Counted from the first letter of the stretch, positions 18,718 through 29,436 are shown. The stretch: DNA of 64,000 bases from Streptomyces sp. NBC_00091 (GCF_026343185.1 NZ_JAPEMA010000001.1:3720001-3784000), one strand, 5' to 3'. A program made the numbers and translations. The notes: generated from the letters alone by a model not told the origin.

Positions 18718-20997
18718 ATGTACCCCACCCACACCACGTCCACCACGGGCACCTTCCGGATCCCCGAACTGCCCGCCACCCCTGCCACCCCTGCTCCCGC
18801 CGCCCGCCCGATGGGAACCACCGCCTTCACATCGGGCCCCGTCGCCCCGCCCCCGCCGGCCCCTGCGCCGGTCGCGGCGCCCCGGGCGGCGGAGCCGGTA
18901 CGCGGGACCGTGCCCGGGCCCGCTCCGGCGGCCTGGGCGCAGGCCCCTGCGGACCGGGCACATGCCCCGGCGCCGGTCGAGGCGTCCCGGGCTCCGGCCC
19001 CGGCGTGGGCGGCCGCACCGGAGCCGGGCGTCCGGGCCCGGACCGCCGAGCCGGTGGGTCCGGAGCCGGCGGTGCGGGCCCCGCACCCCGCCGCCCCCGC
19101 CCCGGAGCGGGTGGCCCGGCCGGCCGGCGCCACGCGGTTCGCGTCGGGATTCGCCGCGGTGTCCCGGGCGGCTGCCCCGGCACCCGTCGCGGTGTCCCGG
19201 GCGGCGGAACCCGCCCCGGCCTGGGCGGCCGCCCCCACCCCGGCGGCGCGGGCCGCGCACCCGGTCGAGCCGGAGCCCGTGGCCCGCGCGGCCGGGGGTA
19301 CGCCGTTCGCCCCGGCACCGCGCGCCGCCGAGCCGGCCCCGGCCGAAGTGCCCCGCACCCCGCACCCCGCCGACCCCGTGCACGCCCACCCCGCCGACGC
19401 GGTCATGGCCCAGGCCGTCCGGCCCGATCAGCCCGCCCCGGCGCGGGCCGGACACCCGGCCCCGGCGCGGTTCGCCCTCCCCGAGCCCGCCCCGGAGCCG
19501 CCCGCCCACCCCGCCGACGCGGTCATGGCCCAGGCCGTCCGGCCCGACCCCGCCCCGGTGCCAGCCGCGCACCCCGCCGACGCGGCCCCCGCGCGGTTCG
19601 CTCTCCCCGACCCCGCCCCCGCGAGGGCCCCGCACCCCGCCGACGCGGGGCCGGTGCCCGCCCACCCCGCCGACGCGGCCCCCGCGCGGTTCGCCCTGCC
19701 CGAGCCCGCCCCCGCGCGGGCCCCGCGCCCCTTCGGCTCCGAGCCGCCCGCGCGGGGTGACGTACCGGCGGCCCGGACGCAGGCCGAGCCCGGCATCCCG
19801 CACCCCACCCCCGAGCCCCCGCAAGGGCCCCCGCAAGCACCCCCGCAGGGGTCCGGCGTGCCCGGTCCCGGCGCGGCCGAGATCGCCGCCCGGGCCGTCG
19901 CGCGCGGGATGCACCCCGAGGACGCCGACACCCGGGGCCTCCCGCACTCCGGGCCGCCGGCGCGCGGTACGGCGGTCACGGAGGTCCCGGTACACCTCCC
20001 GTTCCGCCCCCAGCCCCGGCCGCAACCGCCGCTCCGGCCGCGCCCGGAGCCCCCCGCCCGCCCCGCGCGGAAGGCGCCCGCCGGCCGCCGCGTCCCCCGG
20101 GGCGACGACCGCCTCCGGGAGCACCGCGGCCCCGTGCTGCCCGGCTGGATCGCGGTGGCCGTCGGCGCTCTCGCCCTGCTCGGCTGCGCGGCCGTGCTGT
20201 GGCGCGCCGGGGTCGTCCCCGCCACCGTGGTCGCCGCCTTCGGGGCGCCCCCCCGCGCCTACCAGGGGCTGCGCGCCACGCACTGGCCCCCGCTGGCCTT
20301 CCTCGGCATCGTCACCCTCCTCGCCCTCGGCGGCCTCGGCCGGGCCAAGGCGGGCCACGCCTGGGTGCTCACCCTCTTCGGCCGCTACCGCGGCACGGTC
20401 CGCCGTACCGGCCTGACCTGGATCAGCCCCCTCCTGCTGCGCCAGCGGGTCGACGTACGGCTGCGGCACTGGCGCAGCGAGCCGATGTCCGCCGTGGACT
20501 CGGGCGGCCTCGCCCTCCAGGTGGTCGTCCAAGTCGTCTGGCAGGTCAAGGACACGGCCAGGGCCACCCTCGCCGTCGAGGACCACACCGACTACCTCGC
20601 CGAGCAGGTCGAGTCGGCCATGGCCCGGGTGCTGTCCCAGCTCCCCGCCGACGCCTTCCACGAGGACGCCCCGACCCTGCGCGACGCCGAGGCCGTCGGC
20701 GACGCGCTGACCCGGATGCTGGCGGCCGAGACCGAGGCGGTCGGGATCGAGGTGTTCTCGGCCCAGCCCACCCGGATCGAGTACGCCCCGGAGGTCGCGG
20801 AGGCCATGCGCCGCCGCCGGGTCGCCGCGATCGACGCCAAGCACCGGGACACGGTGCTGACCTCGGTGGTCGACGCCGTGGACGACACCGTCCACCGGCT
20901 GACCTCGCGCGGGATCGTGGAGCTCGACGACTACGAGCGCAAGGCCCTGGTGAAGGACCTCACCGTCGCCTTCTACACCGGGCGGTCCGACCAGTAA
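18718..20997 (+). CDS. SPFH/band-7 membrane protein with 450-residue disordered Ala/Pro region
   Basis: A 759-residue protein. Residues 1 to about 460 are almost entirely Ala, Pro, Glu, Arg and His with repeated modules: HPAD occurs six times, HPADAVMAQAVRPD twice (a 44-bp exact DNA repeat from 19384 and 19504), and ARFALP(E/D)PAP three times. Two hydrophobic segments (about 475-500 and 520-540) precede an SPFH domain (VLTLFGRYRGTVRRTGLTWISPL, RSEPMSAVDSGGLALQV, DAKHRDTVLTSVVDAV). SPFH proteins organise membrane microdomains. GGAGG 5 nt before ATG 18718 sets the start; ATG 18703 overlaps the previous stop. It is probably co-expressed with the preceding wall-binding protein. Confidence 0.78.
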   Translation: MYPTHTTSTTGTFRIPELPATPATPAPAARPMGTTAFTSGPVAPPPPAPAPVAAPRAAEPVRGTVPGPAPAAWAQAPADRAHAPAPVEASRAPAPAWAAAPEPGVRARTAEPVGPEPAVRAPHPAAPAPERVARPAGATRFASGFAAVSRAAAPAPVAVSRAAEPAPAWAAAPTPAARAAHPVEPEPVARAAGGTPFAPAPRAAEPAPAEVPRTPHPADPVHAHPADAVMAQAVRPDQPAPARAGHPAPARFALPEPAPEPPAHPADAVMAQAVRPDPAPVPAAHPADAAPARFALPDPAPARAPHPADAGPVPAHPADAAPARFALPEPAPARAPRPFGSEPPARGDVPAARTQAEPGIPHPTPEPPQGPPQAPPQGSGVPGPGAAEIAARAVARGMHPEDADTRGLPHSGPPARGTAVTEVPVHLPFRPQPRPQPPLRPRPEPPARPARKAPAGRRVPRGDDRLREHRGPVLPGWIAVAVGALALLGCAAVLWRAGVVPATVVAAFGAPPRAYQGLRATHWPPLAFLGIVTLLALGGLGRAKAGHAWVLTLFGRYRGTVRRTGLTWISPLLLRQRVDVRLRHWRSEPMSAVDSGGLALQVVVQVVWQVKDTARATLAVEDHTDYLAEQVESAMARVLSQLPADAFHEDAPTLRDAEAVGDALTRMLAAETEAVGIEVFSAQPTRIEYAPEVAEAMRRRRVAAIDAKHRDTVLTSVVDAVDDTVHRLTSRGIVELDDYERKALVKDLTVAFYTGRSDQ

Positions 20998-21001
20998 CAG
21001 C

Positions 21002-21028
21002 GTCCCCCCAGACTCCGTCCGGGGGGAC
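21002..21028 (+). terminator. Hairpin after the SPFH gene
   Basis: GTCCCCCC (21002-21009) pairs with GGGGGGAC (21021-21028) over an 11-nt loop, directly after the stop codon at 20997. Confidence 0.65.
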
Positions 21029-21088
21029 CCCCAGGGGATTCCGCGGGCGAACGGGTGGCCGGTAATGACCGGACCACCCGTTCCCTCA

Positions 21089-21141
21089 TTGGTATAGACA
21101 TGGCCAACTCCCGTCAATACTGTGGGACTTGGTCTAGACCT
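21089..21141 (+). promoter_or_regulatory. Two dre/chitinase-type sites upstream of the chitin oxygenase
   Basis: TTGGTATAGACATG (21089-21102) and TGGTCTAGACCT (21130-21141) lie 76-128 bp before the start codon. The second matches the 12-bp repeat of Streptomyces chitinase promoters and the DasR site TGGTCTAGACCA in eleven of twelve positions. Induction by chitin or GlcNAc through DasR is the expected mode; the regulator gene is outside this window. Confidence 0.75.
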
Positions 21142-21216
21142 ACCACCGACTGCCACAGTCGATCCCCACGCGTGCGCACGCTCTCGTCAGACTCCCCCCC
21201 ACGTCCAAGGAGCATC

Positions 21217-21858
21217 ATGCGTCCCTTCCGCATGCCCGCGAGGCCCTCGTGGTCGTCGCGGCCCGCCGCGCGGGCCGGCGCCGCCGCGACCCTCGGTCTC
21301 GGCCTCCTCGCCGGTGTCACCCTGCTCGGCGCCCCCAACGCCAGCGGCCACGGCTACACCGACACCCCCATCAGCCGGCAGAAGCTCTGCGCCAACAAGA
21401 CGGTCTCCGACTGCGGCCCCATCCAGTGGGAGCCGCAGAGCGTCGAGGGCTACAAGGGCTTCCCGGCGGCCGGTCCCGCCGACGGGAAGATATGCGCCGG
21501 CGGGCACAGCGAGTTCGCCCAGCTCGACGACCCGCGCGGCGGCGCCTGGCCCGCGACCCGGGTGACCTCCGGCCAGAGCTTCGACTTCCGCTGGCAGTTC
21601 ACCGCCAACCACTCCACCACCGACTTCAAGTACTACGTCACCAAGGACGGCTGGGACCCCACCAAGCCCCTCACCCGGGCCTCCCTCGACCCCCAGCCCT
21701 TCCTCGTCGTCCCCTACAACGGCGGCCGCCCCGACATGACCACCATCCACCGCGGCTCCATGCCGGGCGGCAAGGCCGGACGGCACATGATCCTGGCCGT
21801 CTGGACCGTCAACGACACCCCGATGGCCTTCTACGCCTGCTCCGACGTTCAATTCTGA
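21217..21858 (+). CDS. Secreted chitin-active lytic polysaccharide monooxygenase (AA10)
   Basis: A 213-residue exported copper enzyme or chitin-binding protein. The signal peptide ends ...NASG before HGYTDTPISR, so mature His1 and a second His in the TANHSTTDF segment can form the copper histidine brace. The AA10 hallmarks CANKTVSDCGPIQWEPQSVEG, WQFTANH and the C-terminal MAFYACSDVQF are complete; there is no extra carbohydrate-binding module. It cleaves or loosens crystalline chitin ahead of the chitinase. AAGG at 21208-21211 precedes ATG 21217. Tandem dre-like sites indicate chitin/GlcNAc control. Confidence 0.9.
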   Translation: MRPFRMPARPSWSSRPAARAGAAATLGLGLLAGVTLLGAPNASGHGYTDTPISRQKLCANKTVSDCGPIQWEPQSVEGYKGFPAAGPADGKICAGGHSEFAQLDDPRGGAWPATRVTSGQSFDFRWQFTANHSTTDFKYYVTKDGWDPTKPLTRASLDPQPFLVVPYNGGRPDMTTIHRGSMPGGKAGRHMILAVWTVNDTPMAFYACSDVQF

Positions 21859-21884
21859 CGTAACGCCAGCTAGCCTCCGGCGGC

Positions 21885-22671
21885 ATGCGGACCACGACAG
21901 GACCCGGCGCCGGCGAGACCGTCGCGGAGCTCATCGCGCGCCAATGGGGCGACCACCGGCCCGGCCTGCAGTACCGGGCGGACGGGGCGGTCGGGGCGGG
22001 CGGGGCCGACGCGGCCGACAGCGTCCGCCCCACCGTCCTCAGCCGCCACCGGACCGCCCAGGAGGCCGCCGCCCGCGCCGCGCTCCTCGCCGACCTGCTG
22101 CCGCCGGGGGCGGAGCCGCACGTGGGGGTGCTGGCGCAATCCCGACGCCGAGGCGGCCCGCACCCGCGAAGGCTGGTACTGGACCGGCGACCTCTTCTTC
22201 CGGGACCCCGAGGGCTTCCTCTGCTTCGCCGGACGCAGCGACGACCGGCTGCGGGTGGACAGCGAGAACCTGGCCGCCGCGGTGATCGAGAACATCCTGG
22301 CCCGCTGGGAGGCGGCGGCCGCCGTCGCCGTGTACGCGGTCCCGGACGAGGTCGCGGGGGACCAGGTGATGGCCGCCCTGGCCCTGCGCGAGGGCGCCGC
22401 CTTCGACCCGGAGGCCTTCGCCGCCTTCCTCGCCGCGCAGCCGGACCTGGGTACGAAGATGGCCCCGCCCTACGTCCGGATCCTCGGCGCCATGCCCGTC
22501 ACGGCGACGAACAAGGTCCACCGGGTCGCCCTGCGCCGGGCCGGCTTCCTCGGGCCCGGCCCGGTCTGGCACCGGGCCGCCGACGGCTACCGCCCGCTCG
22601 GCGTGCAGGGCCTGGCCGCGCTGCTGTCGGCGTACGAGGCCCAGGGCCGCCGGGAGCTCCTGGAGCGCTGA
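21885..22671 (+). pseudogene. Acyl-CoA synthetase remnant with large internal deletion
   Basis: The first about 85 codons (from ATG 21885) read like the N-terminus of an AMP-dependent acyl-CoA synthetase (ETVAELIARQWGDHRPGLQY; AALLADLLPPGAEPHVGVL). Near 22135 the sequence jumps, one frame over, to the C-terminal domain (RNPDAEAARTREGWYWTGDL, GRSDDRLRVDSENLAA, VTATNKVHRVALRRAGF), which runs to 22671. The AMP-binding core of about 300 residues with its P-loop is missing. This is a decayed gene; the C-terminal part is a long open frame but cannot be active alone. Confidence 0.85.
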
Positions 22672-22747
22672 CGGGCCCGCCCGGCAGCCCCCGGGGTAAT
22701 GGTTTGGAGCACCCCTCGGGACCAGGTAGTATTTTCTCTGTCAGCAG

Positions 22748-22821
22748 GCGCCGCTAGCTCAGTTGGTTAGAGCAGCTGACTCTTAATCAGCGGGTCCGGG
22801 GTTCGAGTCCCTGGCGGCGCA
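22748..22821 (+). tRNA. tRNA-Lys (CUU), copy 2
   Basis: A 74-nt tRNA identical to the copies at 17005-17078 and 30754-30827, here on the plus strand. Anticodon loop CTCTTAA gives CTT; the T-loop GGTTCGAGTCC and acceptor pairing are intact. A hairpin terminator follows 6 bp later. Confidence 0.95.
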
Positions 22822-22827
22822 CCTGTC

Positions 22828-22865
22828 CTTCGGGCGGTTTCCGGTTCACCGGGAACCGCCCGAAG
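22828..22865 (+). terminator. tRNA-Lys terminator hairpin
   Basis: CTTCGGGCGGTTT (22828-22840) pairs with GAACCGCCCGAAG (22853-22865), followed by TGTTTT. It ends the tRNA transcript and also faces the convergent IclR gene. Confidence 0.8.
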
Positions 22866-22917
22866 TGTTTTCCGGGCCTGGTTTTCCGGGCCTGCCCGCA
22901 CCGCCCCGGGCGCGTCC

Positions 22918-23676
22918 TCAGAGGGTGAGCGACAGCAGCAGCGGCGCGGCCTTGCGGTTCAGGGCGTCGGCCGCGGCGCGCAGCCGGTGGGCGTGCTCGA
23001 CCGGCATGGACAGGGCCAGACAGCCCACCGCGGCGCCGGCCGTGATCGGGACCGCCGCGCAGACCGTGCCGACCGCGTACTCCTGGAGGTCCAGCACGGG
23101 CACGGTGGCCGGCTGGGAGTCCAGCTTGGAGAAGAGGATCCGCTCGTTCACGATCGTCTTCGAGGTGAGCCGGGCGATCTTGTGCCGGGACAGGTGGTCG
23201 CGCCGCCCGTTCTGGTCGAGCTGCGTCAGCAGGCACTTGCCGACCGCGCTGGCGTGCGCCGCCGAGCGGAAGTCGACCCACTCGTGGACCTTCGGGGTGC
23301 GCGGGCTGTCCGCGAACTGGGTGATGCGGACCTCGCCGTCGACGTAGCGGCTGATGTACACGGCCGCGCCGACCGAGTCCCGCAGCCTGTCGAGGGTGTC
23401 CTGGAGCTTCTCCTGGAGGGCCTGCTGCCGGTCCATGCCCGAGCCGAGCAGGACGAGGGAGTCTCCTATGGCGTAGGCGCCGTCGGAGACCTGGAGGACG
23501 TATCCCTCGCGTCGCAGCATGAGGAGCATCGGGGCGAGATGGACCGCGGGCAGGCCGGTCTCACGCGCGATCTGCACGTCGGTCACACCACCGGTGTGCC
23601 GCGAGATCGTTTCGAGTACGCGCAGGGCGTACTGCACCGAGTGGAACGGCGCGGTCGGCTCGGGCTTCAGCGCCAC
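22918..23676 (-). CDS. IclR-family regulator, resembling SsgR
   Basis: A 252-residue regulator: winged helix at about residues 12-70 (FHSVQYALRVLETISRHTGG; VTDVQIARETGLPAVHLAPM) and an IclR effector domain (VDFRSAAHASAVGKCLLTQL; LDLQEYAVGTVCAAVPITAG). The start ATG 23676 gives the family's usual length. The sequence reminds me strongly of SsgR, the activator of the sporulation gene ssgA, but no ssgA lies beside it here, so it may be a paralogue and I give no symbol. It is divergent from a flavin oxidoreductase. Palindromes in the gap (TTGAT-6-ATCAA at 23758-23773; GGCATATGCC at 23801-23810) could be its operator. Confidence 0.78.
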   Translation of the reverse strand: MALKPEPTAPFHSVQYALRVLETISRHTGGVTDVQIARETGLPAVHLAPMLLMLRREGYVLQVSDGAYAIGDSLVLLGSGMDRQQALQEKLQDTLDRLRDSVGAAVYISRYVDGEVRITQFADSPRTPKVHEWVDFRSAAHASAVGKCLLTQLDQNGRRDHLSRHKIARLTSKTIVNERILFSKLDSQPATVPVLDLQEYAVGTVCAAVPITAGAAVGCLALSMPVEHAHRLRAAADALNRKAAPLLLSLTL

Positions 23677-23939
23677 GGTTTCCCCCTACCAGGTTGTTAC
23701 CGCTTGCTCTACCACGATAGCCATCAAGAGGCCCACGTGGAGCGTGTGTTGAGGAGATTGATGGCTTAATCAAGTCCCCCCGCCTGGACCTACTCGCCTG
23801 GCATATGCCATGGGCATGCGCATGACCCCTTCTGCCGGGAATGCCCGGGGAGCGCATCCCGTTCGAGTTCTTCGTACGGACGCCGTACGAGGTGTACGGG
23901 GCGCCGCGGGCGCAGGGGCCGGACGGGACGGGAGCGACG

Positions 23940-25151
23940 ATGAGCAACACCGGGGACGCGGGCCGACGCGCGGGCGGAACGGCCGAAGGGGCGCATCCGG
24001 CGGCCGGCCGGGCCCCGGACCGGACGGCGGACCGGACGGCGGACCGGACGGCGGATCACGCTCCGGATCGGGCCCCGGACCCGATCCGCGGGACCGTCCG
24101 CGGCGAGGCGCCGGTGCCGCTGTCGGTGCTCGACCTGGTCACCGTCGGCAGCGGCTCCACCGCCCACGCCTCGCTGCGCACCAGCGTGGAGATATCCCGG
24201 CTGGCGGAGTCCCGCGGCTACCACCGCCACTGGGTCGCCGAGCACCACTCCATGCCCGGGGTCGCCAGCTCCTCCCCGGCCGTGATCCTGGCCCACCTCG
24301 CCGCCCACACCTCCCGGATCCGCCTCGGCTCCGGCGGGGTCATGCTGCCCAACCACGCCCCGCTGGCCGTGGCCGAGCAGTTCGGCACCCTGGAGGCCCT
24401 CGCCCCCGGCCGGGTCGACCTCGGGCTCGGCCGGGCGCCGGGCACCGACCCCCGTACGGCGGCGGCGCTGCGCGGGCCGGGGCGACTGGACGAGGCGGCG
24501 GACGAGTTCCCCCGGCGGCTCGCGGAGCTGACCCGATTCCTCGACGACGACTTCCCCGACGGGCACCCGTACGCCCGCGTGCACGCCGTCCCCGGCCCGG
24601 TGCAGGGGCCCGCCGGGCGCCCGCCCGTCTGGCTGCTGGGCTCCTCCGGCTTCAGCGCCCGCCTCGCGGGGGAGCTGGGCCTGCCCTTCGCGTACGCCCA
24701 CCACTTCTCCGCGGCCGGCACCCTGCCCGCCCTCGAGCTCTACCGCGAGAGCTTCCGCCCCTCGGCGGTGCTGGACGCCCCCTACGCCGTCATCGGGGTC
24801 TCGGCGCTCGCCGCCGACACCGCGGGGGAGGCCCGCGCGCAGGTGCTCACCGGCGCGCTGTCGATGCTCCGGCTGCGCAGCGGCCGGCCCGGGCTGGTCC
24901 CGACGCCGGAGGAGGCGGCCGCGTACGCCTTCTCGCCGCTGGAGCGGGAGTTCGTGGACGGCTGGCTCGCGAACGTGGTCCACGGCACCCCCGACGAGGT
25001 CCGCTCCGGGCTCGACGCGCTGGTGCGGCGGACGGGCGCGGACGAGCTGATGCTGACCGCCAACGCCCACGGCGGAGCCGCCCGGCTGCGCTCGTACGGG
25101 CTCGTCGCAGATGCGTACAGGATGCCGACAGCGCCCTCGACGGAGGCCTGA
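23940..25151 (+). CDS. LLM-class (luciferase-like) flavin oxidoreductase
   Basis: About 403 residues. After a disordered start with tandem 'DRTA' units (DRTADRTADRTADHAPD), the conserved luciferase-like TIM barrel begins near residue 60 (VPLSVLDLVTVGSGST; RGYHRHWVAEHHSMPGVASSSP; IRLGSGGVMLPNHAPLAVAEQF; VDLGLGRAPGTDP). This is the MsnO8-like group of FMN-dependent monooxygenases of unknown substrate. GGGAG before ATG 23940 favours this start; the frame is open up to ATG 23841. A terminator follows. Confidence 0.78.
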   Translation: MSNTGDAGRRAGGTAEGAHPAAGRAPDRTADRTADRTADHAPDRAPDPIRGTVRGEAPVPLSVLDLVTVGSGSTAHASLRTSVEISRLAESRGYHRHWVAEHHSMPGVASSSPAVILAHLAAHTSRIRLGSGGVMLPNHAPLAVAEQFGTLEALAPGRVDLGLGRAPGTDPRTAAALRGPGRLDEAADEFPRRLAELTRFLDDDFPDGHPYARVHAVPGPVQGPAGRPPVWLLGSSGFSARLAGELGLPFAYAHHFSAAGTLPALELYRESFRPSAVLDAPYAVIGVSALAADTAGEARAQVLTGALSMLRLRSGRPGLVPTPEEAAAYAFSPLEREFVDGWLANVVHGTPDEVRSGLDALVRRTGADELMLTANAHGGAARLRSYGLVADAYRMPTAPSTEA

Positions 25152-25239
25152 GCGCGGCCGGACGCGGAAGCACGCAGACGAACACAGTTTGGCTGGTTCG
25201 TTGCCGAAAGCTTGCCGGAGCATGGCCTAAGACATCCTT

Positions 25240-25273
25240 AAACCGCTCGTCACCCGGGGTGGCGGGCGGTTTT
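25240..25273 (+). terminator. Rho-independent-type terminator after the LLM gene
   Basis: A long stem beginning AAACCGC at 25240 pairs with GCGGTTT ending near 25272 (two or three G-T pairs inside) and is followed by a run of T. It separates the oxidoreductase from the chitinase promoter. Confidence 0.8.
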
Positions 25274-25316
25274 TGATGTGCCCTCAGGTCTCTGACGAGC
25301 ACGTTTGGCCGTTCAG

Positions 25317-25344
25317 TGGTCTAGTCCTTCTTTGGTCCAAACCA
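25317..25344 (+). promoter_or_regulatory. Pair of chitinase-type 12-bp repeats (dre-like)
   Basis: TGGTCTAGTCCT (25317-25328) and TGGTCCAAACCA (25333-25344) form the two-copy 12-bp direct repeat known from Streptomyces chitinase promoters, 82-109 bp upstream of the start codon. DasR-type control by GlcNAc is expected. Confidence 0.78.
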
Positions 25345-25425
25345 TTGACTGGGGAGTCGGCCGATCGCTATCACTTCTCTCACCTACTGCTGATGCTCTT
25401 CCCTCCCACCCCCCGGAGGCAGTTC

Positions 25426-27132
<1,707 letters not shown>

Positions 27133-27160
27133 TCTCCCCCCACCCCGCGCCGAGCGCCGG

Positions 27161-27193
27161 CCGCCCCGCCCCCTTCTCCCGGGGGCGGGGCGG
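27161..27193. terminator. Bidirectional hairpin between chitinase and GGDEF-EAL genes
   Basis: A perfect 13-bp G/C stem (27161-27173 with 27181-27193) and 7-nt loop lie between the two convergent stop codons. Confidence 0.8.
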
Positions 27194-27223
27194 TTCCGGT
27201 CGTCCGGTACGTGCCCTCAGGCC

Positions 27224-29056
27224 TCAGGCCTCCGGCGGCCCGGAGGCGAACCGGGCCCCGGGGGCGGGCGCGATCATCTCCGCGATCCGCTCCGGGGCCA
27301 CCGCGCGGGAGTACAGCCAGCCCTGCCCGGTGTCGCAGCCGACGCGCCGCAGCCGGGCCGCCTGGCCGGCGGTCTCCACGCACTCGGCGGTGACGGTCAG
27401 GCCCAGCCGGTGCGCGAGCTGGACCAGGGCCTCCACGATGGTCTCGTCGGCCGGGTTCGGGTGGGTGCCCTCCTCGTAGCGGAAGCCCCGCACGAAGGAT
27501 CCGTCCAGCTTCAGCACGGACACCGGGAGCCGGCTCAGGTAGGCCAGGTTCGAGTACCCGGTGCCGAAGTCGTCGATGGCGATCCGCACGCCCATGTCGC
27601 TGAGCGCCTGGAGGGCCTGGAGGGGCCGGCCCGCCGAGCCCATGACCGCGGACTCCGTGAGCTCCAGCTGGAGCAGCTGCGGGGCCAGCCCGGTCTCGGC
27701 GAGGATCTCCGCCACGTCCCCCACCAGGTCCGAGTCCCACACCTGGCGCACCGCCACGTTCACGGAGACGAACACCGGCGAGTCGCTGGGCTGTTCGATC
27801 TGCCAGCGCCGCGCCTGCCGGCATGCCGTCCGCAGCACCCACTGGCCCAGCTGCACGATCGAGCCGTCCTCCTCGGCGATCCCGATGAACCGATTCGGCG
27901 TCAGAATGCCGAACTGGGCGTGGTTCCAGCGCACCAGGGCCTCCACCCCGCGCACCACGCCGCTCTCCAGATCGACCAGGGGCTGGTACTCCAGCTCGAA
28001 TTCGCCCCGCTCCACCGCCGGACGCAGGGTGGAGGAGAGCGCCTGCCGCGTCATCCGGTGCGCGTTGCGCTCGGGGTCGAAGAGGGTCCAGCGGGCCTTG
28101 CCGTCCGCCTTCGCCCAGTACAGGGTCGTGTCCGCCGCCTGCATCAGCCCCGTCGCCGAGGTCCCGGCCGTGTCCCGCTCGACCACGCCGATCGACGCGG
28201 ACACCGACAGCCGCTGCCCGGCCAGGTCGAAGGGCTCCTGTACGGCGGCCAGTACGCTGCGCGCCAGGTCCGCGAGCTGCTCGGTGCCGGTGGAGTCCTC
28301 GACCAGCAGCGCGAACTCGTCGCCGCCGAGCCGGGCGACGAGGTGTCCGCCCGAGCGCCCGTAACCGGACTGGTCGGCGCACTGGGTCAGCCGGGCCGCC
28401 ACGGCGGTCAGCAGCCGGTCGCCGACCCGGTGGCCCAGGGTGTCGTTGACCGCCTTGAACCCGTCGAGGTCCAGGTAGCACAGCCCGATCCGGCCCGTGC
28501 CGCCCGTGCCGTACCCGGAGGCCTCCAGGGCCGCCGAGAGCCGCTCGAAGAACAGCGCCCGGTTGGGCAGCCGGGTCACCGGGTCGTGCATCTGGAGGTG
28601 CCGCAGCCGGGCCTGGAGGTCGCGCCGGTCGCTGATGTCGGCCACCGACAGCAGGACGTCCTGGGTGCCGGGTACGGGCCCGAGGGTGACCTCGGTCCAC
28701 AGCGAATGCCCGTCGGGATGTTTGAGGCGGCGCGTACAGCGCAGCCGGGCCTGCCGTCCGCGCAGCACCTCCTGGTAGGCCTGCCAGGTCCGGGCCTCCG
28801 CCGCCAGGTCCACCAGGTCGGCGGCGCACTGCCCGGCGAGGGCGTGCGGTTCCGCGCCCAGCAGGGCGGCCAGCGCCCGGTTGGCGGCGATCACCTCGCC
28901 GCCCCGGCCGACGACGGCCATGGCGAGGTGGGCCGCGTCGAAGGCGGCACGGTAGTCGCGCGGTTCGGGCACGGCAGGCACTGCCGGGTGACGCTCCGTA
29001 AGGGCCGATCGGATGCTGTCGGCCGCCGAACCGGTCTCCTCTGGGGTTCCGCTCAC
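27224..29056 (-). CDS. cdgA: PAS-GGDEF-EAL c-di-GMP enzyme, probable CdgA
   Basis: About 610 residues from GTG 29056. A PAS domain (about 40-150: AAFDAAHLAMAVVGRGGEVIAANRALAALLG) is followed by a diguanylate cyclase domain with intact GGDEF (244-248) and an EAL phosphodiesterase domain with intact EAL (372-374), DDFGTGYSNL and ELTES. No RxxD inhibitory site is seen before GGDEF. Both activities are possible. Domain order and position between the chitin oxygenase and adpA fit CdgA, a BldD target controlling development. GGGAG precedes GTG 29056. TGACGCGGCGTCG at 29204-29216 partly matches the BldD box. Confidence 0.78.
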   Translation of the reverse strand: MSGTPEETGSAADSIRSALTERHPAVPAVPEPRDYRAAFDAAHLAMAVVGRGGEVIAANRALAALLGAEPHALAGQCAADLVDLAAEARTWQAYQEVLRGRQARLRCTRRLKHPDGHSLWTEVTLGPVPGTQDVLLSVADISDRRDLQARLRHLQMHDPVTRLPNRALFFERLSAALEASGYGTGGTGRIGLCYLDLDGFKAVNDTLGHRVGDRLLTAVAARLTQCADQSGYGRSGGHLVARLGGDEFALLVEDSTGTEQLADLARSVLAAVQEPFDLAGQRLSVSASIGVVERDTAGTSATGLMQAADTTLYWAKADGKARWTLFDPERNAHRMTRQALSSTLRPAVERGEFELEYQPLVDLESGVVRGVEALVRWNHAQFGILTPNRFIGIAEEDGSIVQLGQWVLRTACRQARRWQIEQPSDSPVFVSVNVAVRQVWDSDLVGDVAEILAETGLAPQLLQLELTESAVMGSAGRPLQALQALSDMGVRIAIDDFGTGYSNLAYLSRLPVSVLKLDGSFVRGFRYEEGTHPNPADETIVEALVQLAHRLGLTVTAECVETAGQAARLRRVGCDTGQGWLYSRAVAPERIAEMIAPAPGARFASGPPEA

Positions 29057-29436
29057 CGCTGGCTCCCGCAGTGTTCGTGAGTGTCCGTGAGTGTCCGTGC
29101 AGGAAAGTGTGCCGATCATAGAGGCTGCCGGGAGGCCCTATCCAGCCGCGTCGCCGTGCGGGGCCGGGTCCGTCGCCATGATGACGCCTCTCGGGACCGG
29201 TGCTGACGCGGCGTCGGCCGACGGCCGGTCGATCGGTTGCGCGCAGCTGTGAGCGTCTGGTGGCGGCACCTGATCCCAGGTGATCGATCGTGACGTTGTG
29301 TAGACACGGGCGTGAAGTCCGGGGGTCACCGGCTTGCCGTAGTGCTCACTCATGTGGGGCACCGGAACAGGACATTAGTCAGACAATCGCCTCAAGGTGG
29401 ATGGGACGGGATGAATCCACCCAGCCGGAGGTCGAT

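Noticed and set aside
22255-22671. 138-codon frame as an independent acetyl-CoA-synthetase C-domain gene
   Set aside because: It continues an upstream stretch without a ribosome site and matches only the last part of a larger enzyme whose N-terminus lies just upstream, so it is part of a pseudogene.
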